Assembly (NCBI GenBank): GCA_963827065.1
Contig: CAWGZM010000003.1
Span: 186,001 to 250,000, forward strand
Length of the DNA: 64,000 nt
Reading direction: 5' to 3'
Source of the DNA: JACVRW01 sp963827065
Lineage (GTDB): Bacteria; Actinomycetota; Thermoleophilia; Solirubrobacterales; Thermoleophilaceae
Part shown: positions 58,396 to 64,000 of the stretch, piece by piece
How the letters are laid out: each line of letters starts with the position of its first letter
Position numbering within the stretch: the first letter of the stretch is position 1
The notes under the pieces: model-generated
What the model was told of the DNA's origin: nothing
What the model saw: only the letters and a program-made list of their open reading frames with translations
The model's database searches: none
Position numbers and translations under genes: made by a program

Positions 58396-58850
58396 GCTTC
58401 TTTCCGCGCGACGAGTACTACATGCGGCTCGCCCTGCGCGAGGCGGAGCGCGCGCTCGAGCACGACGACGTGCCCATCGGCGCGGTGGTCGTCCACGGGG
58501 GCGAGGTGATCGCCGCCGCGCGCAACGAGCGCGAGCTGCGCGGCGACCCGACCGCGCACGCCGAGGTCCTCGCGCTGCGCGAGGCCTCGACGGCGCTGTC
58601 CAGCTGGCGCCTGCTGGACACCGTGCTGTACGTGACGCTCGAGCCGTGCGCGATGTGCGCGGGCGCGATCGTTCTGGCGCGGGTGCCGCGGGTCGTGTGG
58701 GCAGCCGACGACCCGAAGGCCGGGGCTGCGGGAAGCGTCATGAACGTGCTCGCCGAGCCGCGCCTCAACCACCGTCCGGAGGCCGTCGGCGGGCTGCTCG
58801 CCGAGGAGGCCGCGGGCCTCCTCCGCGCGTTCTTTTCAACGCGGCGCTAA
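58392..58850 (+). CDS. tadA: tRNA-specific adenosine deaminase
   Basis: A 152-residue deaminase. PTAHAEVLALREAST holds the zinc His and catalytic Glu. LYVTLEPCAMCAGAIVLARV holds the zinc cysteines in the PCxxC motif. VWAADDPKAGAAGSVMNVLA is the family-specific loop. It converts A34 to inosine in tRNA-Arg(ACG), which is essential in most bacteria. GTG 58392 overlaps the epimerase stop, so translation is coupled. The length is normal. The C-terminal helix is EEAAGLLRAFFSTRR. Confidence 0.93.
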   Translation: MSFFPRDEYYMRLALREAERALEHDDVPIGAVVVHGGEVIAAARNERELRGDPTAHAEVLALREASTALSSWRLLDTVLYVTLEPCAMCAGAIVLARVPRVVWAADDPKAGAAGSVMNVLAEPRLNHRPEAVGGLLAEEAAGLLRAFFSTRR

Positions 58851-58882
58851 TTACCCGCGATTTGCTGCCGATATAGGTCCGG

Positions 58883-60604
58883 ATGGCGCATGATCTGCAG
58901 CGCGTTCTGCGCGAGATCGAAGATCGCTACCGGCCCCTCCCCGAGGGCCTGCCATCCGTCGCATACATCTACGAGCCGGGCCTGCAGGGCAGCTGCCTGT
59001 ACGTGAGCCCGTCGATCGAGCGGGTACTCGGATACACGCGCGAGGAATGGATGACGGACCACGCCATGTGGGACAGGAGCGTGCACCCGGACGACTTCGT
59101 CCGCGTGACCAGCGCCGAGGCGGAGTGCGCGCGATCCGGCGAGACGCTCGTCCAGGAGTACCGGCTCCGCACGGCCGACGACCGCTGGATCTGGATCCGC
59201 GACGAGATGACGGTGGTGCGCGGCCCCGGCGATCAACTCGACCCGCTCTTCTACGGCGTCTTCCTCGACGTGAGCGACCGCAAGCGCATGGAGTCGGAGC
59301 TCGAGCGGCTCGCTCTCTACGACCCGCTGACGGGACTCCCCAACCGCGCACTCTTCAGCGACCGCCTGAGCCACGCGCTCGGGCGCCGCGCCAAGACGAG
59401 CGTCACCGCCGTCTACTTCGTCGACCTCGACCGCTTCAAGCGCATCAACGACAGCCTCGGCCACGCTGCCGGGGACGAGGTGCTCCGCGAGGTGGCGCGC
59501 CGGCTGCAGAGCGCGCTCCGTCCCGAAGACACGGTCGCCCGCTTCGGCGGCGACGAGTTCACGATTCTCTGCGAGTCCGTCGGCGGCGTGTTCGAGGCCG
59601 TCAGCGTGGCCGACCGGCTGCAGCGCCCGGTTTCAGAGCCGATCACGGCGGGCGGCGCCGAGCTGCGCCTCAGCGCCAGCATCGGCTTCGCGCTCGCCGA
59701 GGCGGGCGAACGGGTGATGGGCGGGCGCCTCATCGAGGACGCCGACGCCGCCATGTACCGCGCCAAGGAGCGCGGGGGCGCGCGCGCGGAGCTGTTCGAT
59801 GCGGCGATGCGCGAGCGCGCGGTAGAGGCGATGACCGTCGAACAGGAGCTCCAGCGAGGGCTCGAGCGCGGTGAGCTGCGGCTCTATTACCAGCCTCAGG
59901 TCGACCTCACGAGCGGCCGCCTGATCGGCGCCGAGGCATTGCTGCGCTGGGAGCACCCGGAGCGCGGGTTGCTGCCGCCGGCGGCGTTCCTGTCCGTCGC
60001 CGAGGAGAGCGGGCTGATCGTGGACATCGGTGCCTGGGTCGTGCGCGAGGCATGCCGGCGCCTTAGGGAGTGGCAGCGCCGCGGGATCTCGAAGGACCTG
60101 AGCCTGTCCGTGAATCTGGGTGCCCGCGAGCTGACCCACCCGGACATCGTCGCAACCGTGCTCGGCGCGGTGCGCAACGCGGGCATCGATCCCTCGTCGC
60201 TCTGCATCGAGGTCACCGAGAGCACCGCGATCGCCGATCGCGCCTCGGGCTTCCGTGCCCTGACGGACCTCAGCATGGCCGGCGTGCGGGTGGCGATCGA
60301 CGACTTCGGCACCGGCTACTCGTCGCTCGACCACCTGCGCAAGATGCCGGCGGACGTCCTGAAGATCGACCGCTCCTTCGTGCAGGGCATCGCGCCCGAC
60401 TCGTCCGACACGGCGCTCGTCGCCGCGGCGCTGGCGCTCGGGCGGGCGCTCAGCATGGACGTCGTCGCCGAGGGGATCGAGACGGAGGCGCAGGCCTCAT
60501 CGCTGCGCGAGCTCGCGTGTCCGATCGGGCAGGGCTATCTGTTCGCCCGCCCGCTGCCGCCCGAGGAGCTCGACGAGCTGCTCGAGGCGGAGCTGCCGCT
60601 CTGA
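58883..60604 (+). CDS. PAS - GGDEF - EAL c-di-GMP protein
   Basis: A 573-residue cytosolic signalling protein without membrane helices. A PAS domain (residues ~25-135: YVSPSIERVLGYTREEWMTD, RTADDRWIWIRDEMTVVRG) senses an unknown cue. The GGDEF domain has DPLTGLPNRALFSDRLSHAL, YFVDLDRFKRINDSLGHAAG and RFGGDEFTIL, with RPED five residues earlier as an I-site. The EAL domain has GAEALLRWEHPERGLLPPAA and DDFGTGYSSLDHLRKMPADV with LKIDRSFV, so it has the residues for phosphodiesterase activity. ATG 58883. A GC-rich hairpin follows the stop. Confidence 0.93.
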   Translation: MAHDLQRVLREIEDRYRPLPEGLPSVAYIYEPGLQGSCLYVSPSIERVLGYTREEWMTDHAMWDRSVHPDDFVRVTSAEAECARSGETLVQEYRLRTADDRWIWIRDEMTVVRGPGDQLDPLFYGVFLDVSDRKRMESELERLALYDPLTGLPNRALFSDRLSHALGRRAKTSVTAVYFVDLDRFKRINDSLGHAAGDEVLREVARRLQSALRPEDTVARFGGDEFTILCESVGGVFEAVSVADRLQRPVSEPITAGGAELRLSASIGFALAEAGERVMGGRLIEDADAAMYRAKERGGARAELFDAAMRERAVEAMTVEQELQRGLERGELRLYYQPQVDLTSGRLIGAEALLRWEHPERGLLPPAAFLSVAEESGLIVDIGAWVVREACRRLREWQRRGISKDLSLSVNLGARELTHPDIVATVLGAVRNAGIDPSSLCIEVTESTAIADRASGFRALTDLSMAGVRVAIDDFGTGYSSLDHLRKMPADVLKIDRSFVQGIAPDSSDTALVAAALALGRALSMDVVAEGIETEAQASSLRELACPIGQGYLFARPLPPEELDELLEAELPL

Positions 60605-60610
60605 GAGCGC

Positions 60611-60634
60611 CCGGGCGGGTTAGGGTCCGCCCGG
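60611..60634 (+). terminator. GC-rich hairpin after the GGDEF-EAL gene
   Basis: CCGGGCGG (60611-60618) and CCGCCCGG (60627-60634) form a perfect 8-bp stem with an 8-base loop, between the stop at 60604 and the GTG at 60639. It may terminate transcription or shield the next start. There is no T-run. Confidence 0.5.
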
Positions 60635-60638
60635 AGCC

Positions 60639-61133
60639 GTGAGCGCCTACGACGCCAGCGAGTGGACCGACTTCTTCGTGGCCGGCGCCGGCGCGTCCGC
60701 GGCGCTCGCCGGGCTGGTGTTCGTGGCGGTCTCGATCAACATCGAGCGGATCCTGCAGTTCAAGGGCCTGCCCGAGCGTGCACTCGCCACTGTTCTGCTG
60801 CTCCTGAACGTGGTGCTCATCTCGCTGATCGGCCTCTTCCCGGGACAGACCGAGACGGCGCTGGGGCTCGAGCTGCTCGGCGTCTCGCTGGCGTTCACCG
60901 GGTTGATCTTCGTGAAGACCAGCCCCAGCCGGGCCGACCACGACCGGAGCCTCTCGCACGTGGTGAGCCATTGGCTCCTGATGGCGCTCGGCACCGTCCC
61001 GCTGCTGGTGGGCTCCGTGAGCCTGCTCGCCGAGGCCGGCGGTGGGCTCTACTGGATCGCGGCGGGCATCGCCTTGGCGATAGCCGGCGCGGTCGCGAAC
61101 GCCTGGGTGCTGCTCGTCGAGATCCTGCGCTAG
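60639..61133 (+). CDS. Hypothetical four-helix membrane protein
   Basis: A 164-residue membrane protein. The start MSAYDASEWTDFFVAGAGAS leads into AALAGLVFVAVSINIERIL, a first helix ending in a conserved-looking N-I-E-R. Three more helices follow (LATVLLLLNVVLISLIGLFP, ALGTVPLLVGSVSLLAEAG and IAAGIALAIAGAVANAWVLL). Such proteins are common and uncharacterised in actinobacteria. GTG 60639 lies right after a hairpin, and no SD is separable from it. I assign no function. Confidence 0.72.
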   Translation: MSAYDASEWTDFFVAGAGASAALAGLVFVAVSINIERILQFKGLPERALATVLLLLNVVLISLIGLFPGQTETALGLELLGVSLAFTGLIFVKTSPSRADHDRSLSHVVSHWLLMALGTVPLLVGSVSLLAEAGGGLYWIAAGIALAIAGAVANAWVLLVEILR

Positions 61134-61199
61134 CGGGGGATGAATCGGCGTTCCACCGGGTAGCAGGGGCCGGGAACGCAACGCTAGGAGAGAGGCACG

Positions 61200-61866
61200 A
61201 TGCCCGAAGTGAACGAGAGAGACGCGAAGGTCATTGAGCTCCTGAACGAGGCCTACGGCCAGGAGCGCCAGCTCGAGAACGCGCTCGAGAACCACTTGAG
61301 CGTCACGACGCGTGACGACTACGAGAAGCAGCTGCGCCGGCACCTGAAGGAGACCAAGGGGCACGCGAGCTCGGTCGAGCGGCGCATCAAGCAGCTCGGC
61401 GGGACGGCGGAGGACGGTCCACGTCCCGGGAGGGGAGGGCGTGACGAAGGCCGCCAAGAGCGTGCGCGAGGTCGTGGGCAAGGCGAAGGCCGCCGCCCAG
61501 GGCCCGCTCGACTCGATGCGCGGCACCGGCGAGCAGGACACGATGCTCCGGAACGCCCGCGCCGAGTATCAGGAGGAGGCCGAGGAGATCGCGACCTACA
61601 CCGTGATCGACGCGCTCGCGACGGCCGTGGGCGACAAGGAGACCGCGAAGCTCGCGCGCGACATCCGCCGCGAGGAGGAGCGCATGGCGCTCTACCTCGC
61701 CGACCTGCTGCCGGAGCTGGCGGTGAACGTGGCGCACGACTCCATCCCCGTCTCCCAGATCGAGGGCGACGCGGGTCGCCGCACGGCGGGGGACGCCAAG
61801 ACCCCCTCGCGCGGATCGAGCACGGCGCGGGCGAAGAAGCCACGAGGCGCGAAGAAGGGCAGCTAG
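61200..61866 (+). pseudogene. DUF892/YciF-type ferritin-like protein, frameshifted
   Basis: Two frames together match one DUF892 protein. Frame 1 from ATG 61200, after a GGAGAG ribosome site, gives NERDAKVIELLNEAYGQERQ and HLKETKGHASSVERRIKQLG. After the G-rich run 61427-61439 the frame shifts by one base and continues from GTG 61441 with GPLDSMRGTGEQDTMLRNAR and EYQEEAEEIATYTVIDALAT, then KLARDIRREEERMALYLADL. The pieces align end to end like intact relatives of this di-iron four-helix family, linked to stress. The extra base lies in a G run, so sequencing error is possible; alternatively two polypeptides are made. Confidence 0.75.
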
Positions 61867-61914
61867 AGGCGGCCCGCGTTCGGGCCCAGGCGCGATGTCT
61901 ACGATTGACGCCCC

Positions 61915-62003
61915 GGAGGGGTGCCGGAGCGGTTGAACGGGGCGGTCTCGAAAACCGTTGTGGGCCTTACGGTCCACCGAGGGTTCGAATCCCTCCCCCT
62001 CCG
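61915..62003 (+). tRNA. tRNA-Ser (anticodon CGA)
   Basis: An 89-base class II tRNA. Acceptor strands are GGAGGGG (61915-61921) and CCCCTCC (61996-62002) with discriminator G. The anticodon loop CTCGAAA gives anticodon CGA. The long variable arm GTGGGCC-TTAC-GGTCCAC is typical of tRNA-Ser, and GAGGG-TTCGAAT-CCCTC is the T arm. CCA is not encoded. Its 3' end directly borders an integrase-bearing region. Confidence 0.95.
61960..62003. other. Probable attachment site (3' part of tRNA-Ser)
   Basis: Tyrosine integrases commonly recombine within the 3' half of a tRNA gene and restore it on insertion. Here the tRNA is intact and foreign-looking DNA starts right after it. The exact crossover and the second att copy cannot be seen because the far end of the element lies outside the window. 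Confidence 0.5.
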
Positions 62004-62099
62004 TAGAAGTTGCTTGATTTGCAGGAAGTTTGCGGGCCGTTTGGGTCGCGTTCGCTCGGCCCCAGGCGGCCCCTCTCGACCCCAGAAAAGGCCCGTTTT

Positions 62100-62130
62100 G
62101 TGCAGCGCAGTGCAGCGCACGTGCAGCGCA
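62100..62130. repeat. Three direct repeats GTGCAGCGCA next to the attachment site
   Basis: Copies at 62100-62109, 62110-62119 and 62121-62130 lie between the tRNA and the integrase stop. Short direct repeats beside att sites often serve as arm-type binding sites for the integrase N-terminal domain. The role is inferred from position. Confidence 0.55.
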
Positions 62131-62133
62131 CCC

Positions 62134-63295
62134 TCATTGCTCGATCCCTCTGACCGAGCGTTCGAGATAGCCGTCGAGGAGTCCCGCGGCCTCCTGTTCG
62201 GACCCGGGGAAGAGGTGGCCGTAGCGGTCGAGCGTGATGGTCACGGAGGCGTGACCGAGGAAGGTCGAGAGGGCCTTGGCGTTGACGCCTGCGGCGATCA
62301 TCAGCGAGGCGAAGGTGTGGCGGCATTCGTGGAGGCCGATCGGCTCGAAGATCGGCCGCTCGCCAGGTCCTCGTTGCTCGTTGGCTGAGTGCCTGGTTCG
62401 AGAACGGCCGGCCGTCGGGCCGGCCGAAGAAGAGGCCGCCGCGGCGACCGCGGGCGAGCCGGTGCTCGAGCAGGTGCTTGCGGAGGGCGGCCGGCACCGG
62501 GACTGTGCGACGCCCGGAGCGGCTCTTGGGCGCCACGCGTCCCTCCTTGGGGTCCCAGCTCCAGTGGACCCGGATCAGGTTGGCATCGAGGTCGACGAGC
62601 TCGTCCGTGAGCGCCTGCAGTTCGCCCGAGCGCAGGCCGGCGTACATGGCGGTGGCCCACACAGCGCGGTCACGCGGCTGGAGGGCGGCGATGAGCTGCT
62701 CGGCCTCGGTCGGTGAGGCGATCCGCTCGCGCTTGCCGCGGACGGCGGGGAGCTGGACGCCGCTTGTCGGGTTGACGGCAACCTCGTCGAGCGCGAGCGC
62801 CTGCCGGTAGATCGCTCGCAGCGGCATCAACGAGTTGCGGACAGTGCTCGCGCCAAGGCCGTCGCTCATCATCCGATTGACGAGCCGCTGAACGTCCGAG
62901 CGGCGGATGTCGCTGAGCTTTGCGCCGCCGAGCGCGGGGAGGAGCCGGGCACGCAGCGACTGCTCGTAGCCGCGCAGGGCGGACGGCTTGTAGGGATCGC
63001 CTGATCGGTTGCGCACGAGACCCGCCTGCGCGGCGCTGAGCCACTCGTCGGCAGCCTGGTTGAGGGTGACGCCGCCGGCGGCACGCAGGGTGCCGTGACG
63101 GAGGCCGACGAGCGCGTCGTAGCGCCAGCTCCTGGCCGCCGCAAGCGTCGGGAAGGTGCGAGTGAGGCGCTTGCGATCGCGCGGGCTCCAAGCCTGAGCC
63201 TGGTAGCGAGGCGTGCAGCGACAGCGGTCACCCGATCGGCTCGGACACGAGCGCGCGTGACGGAGGGAGATGCCCTCTGGGAGGCGCTTCGACAT
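62134..63295 (-). pseudogene. int: Tyrosine site-specific recombinase (integrase), frameshifted
   Basis: From ATG 63295 one frame encodes the N-terminal and core-binding domains (VTLNQAADEWLSAAQAGLVR, RARLLPALGGAKLSDIRRSD) and the first catalytic Arg in WATAMYAGLRSGELQAL. Near 62350 the frame shifts by one base; the next frame gives EPIGLHECRHTFASLMIAAG with the H-x-x-R, then TFLGHASVTITLDRYGHLFP with His and the Tyr nucleophile, ending at TGA 62136-62134. All catalytic residues are present across the two frames, about 386 residues in total. It matches integrases of actinobacterial elements. Whether the shift is real decides whether the element can still move. Confidence 0.85.
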
Positions 63296-63343
63296 GAGTG
63301 CTCTCCTTTGTGGTCCTGAGTCGCCGGGAGCGTAATCGCGTCG

Positions 63344-63673
63344 TCAAAGGCGCTCTACCGTCGACTCTGCGTTGACCTCGAGCCAACGCTCAATCTCACG
63401 AACGGGTATCAGGCGCAGCTTGCCTCGCCTCACGATTCGGAGCTCCGGCTGTACGTGGCGCTCGAAGGAGTTGACCGACATCCCGAGCGCACGAGCCGCC
63501 TCGGCTCGAGTGACGGCAAGACGAGGCGTACCCGACGCGCGCGTCGAACCTTCGGATCGACTCGGGCTTCTTGGTGTGGGCGCGCGGGCGTCAACCGGCA
63601 GGCTGATTTGCCCGGGAATGGCGACGACTGAGGCCAGGTCCGCCACCGGCTGTTCGTATCGGCGATCGCTCAT
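63344..63673 (-). CDS. xis: Excisionase-like helix-turn-helix protein (Xis/AlpA type)
   Basis: A 109-residue protein with a C-terminal MerR/excisionase-type winged helix: AVTRAEAARALGMSVNSFER with HVQPELRIVRRGKLRLIPVR and EIERWLEVNAE. The N-terminal ~45 residues (MSDRRYEQPVADLASVVAIP) are unstructured-looking. It lies 48 bp upstream of the integrase on the same strand, the usual xis-int order in actinobacterial elements such as pSAM2, and would direct excision. ATG 63673 was chosen; the same frame stays open to the window edge, so a longer N-terminus cannot be excluded. Confidence 0.8.
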   Translation of the reverse strand: MSDRRYEQPVADLASVVAIPGQISLPVDARAPTPRSPSRSEGSTRASGTPRLAVTRAEAARALGMSVNSFERHVQPELRIVRRGKLRLIPVREIERWLEVNAESTVERL

Positions 63674-64000
63674 GTCGCGCCGAGACCCGGGCGCTGCGCA
63701 CGGGCGGTGGTACCTGCGAGCGAGGGAGGCTTGGGATGGGCCGGCTGGGCGGCGGGCGGTTGCATGGCTTCTACTTGTGAGGACGGCCTGGGCGGCGTTT
63801 TGGCCCCCCGAGTTGCGGCGGGCGGTAGGCGCTGCCCACGCCGGCGGTGCGCCGGCCGCGCGACCGTGACGCCGGCGCAGCTCCGTGTCGCGGCACCGGG
63901 CCAAGGGGTACAGCGCGCCGGGTGCGGCACCGAGCCAGAGCAGGCGCTGGAGCTGGCGGACGTCAAGAACATGGTTCTGTATGAGAGAGGGCGCAAACGC
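63674..64000 (-). other. Unresolved right edge of the integrated element
   Basis: No gene can be assigned with confidence. The minus-strand frame of xis remains open to the edge and its first part (VLDVRQLQRLLWLGAAPGAL) looks protein-like. A second minus-strand frame ends in a TGA that overlaps the xis ATG (ATGA). In pSAM2-like elements a replication gene precedes xis, so the end of such a gene is possible here. Confidence 0.3.

Noticed and set aside
62100..62130. Repeat cluster considered as a CRISPR array
   Set aside because: Units are 10 bp and nearly contiguous, without spacers and without cas genes nearby.
63670..63996. Minus-strand frame ending in ATGA with xis, as a rep gene
   Set aside because: Ser/Pro/Cys-rich and random-looking in the visible part; the ATGA overlap alone is not enough, so it is left as unresolved.

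Overview
The window is a high-GC chromosomal segment with very little non-coding DNA. It most likely comes from an actinobacterium, and the gene set fits the Thermoleophilia/Solirubrobacterales best. Support includes a NucS (EndoMS) mismatch endonuclease, three intact luciferase-like F420-type oxidoreductases plus a decayed fourth, an S8 protease, a CHASE2 adenylate cyclase, frequent GTG starts, and many genes joined by GTGA or ATGA stop/start overlaps. The genus is inference; nothing here proves it.

Layout. 0-7.9 kb: tail of a LuxR regulator, HAD phosphatase, collagen-like secreted protein, a 5'-truncated RibD/DHFR-like gene, an FAD monooxygenase divergent from a large LuxR-type ATPase regulator, and a GH1 beta-glucosidase. 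8-18.3 kb: isochorismatase-like hydrolase, decayed F420 oxidoreductase, LysR regulator, lipoprotein, methyltransferase, Hsp20 remnant, membrane protein, acetyltransferase, an atypical SDR coupled to an ECF sigma factor, CHASE2 adenylate cyclase, two small membrane proteins and an alpha/beta hydrolase. 18.3-27 kb: RTX-type secreted protein, PadR regulator divergent from a methyltransferase, transaldolase, DUF4389 protein, acetyltransferase, and two phosphatase-like secreted enzymes (PhoD and an alkaline phosphatase superfamily member).

27-32.8 kb holds a minus-strand operon: F420 oxidoreductase, hydantoinase, carbamoylase-type amidohydrolase, phenylacetate-CoA-ligase-like enzyme, enoyl-CoA hydratase. 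A perfect 27-bp inverted repeat inside it supplies the start codon of the CoA ligase. 32.9-38.8 kb is a lipid-phosphate cluster: a PAP2 phosphatase divergent from a diacylglycerol-kinase-like gene, which is coupled to one long gene fusing an MFS transporter, a GT2 glycosyltransferase and a second PAP2 domain. An F420 oxidoreductase and an AlkZ-like protein follow. 38.9-45.6 kb: MarR/MFS pair, PEP-mutase-family gene, a 165-bp near-palindrome between convergent genes, cupin, SRPBCC protein, MFS, frameshifted glycerophosphodiesterase, YceH. 45.7-58.9 kb: GGDEF/HD-GYP protein, Nudix, MsrA, P450 with F420 oxidoreductase, NucS, TetR/rhodanese pair with twin operators, PlsC, CsbD-like protein, AI-2E-type membrane protein, response regulator with a tiny membrane protein, UspA, subtilase, epimerase, TadA. 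58.9-61.9 kb: PAS-GGDEF-EAL protein, membrane protein, frameshifted DUF892 protein.

The right end carries tRNA-Ser(CGA), followed directly by three short repeats, a frameshifted tyrosine integrase and an excisionase-like gene. This looks like one end of an integrated actinobacterial element whose body lies beyond the window. No rRNA or CRISPR was found. Several genes (glycerophosphodiesterase, DUF892, integrase) each carry a single extra base; decay or sequencing error cannot be told apart here.
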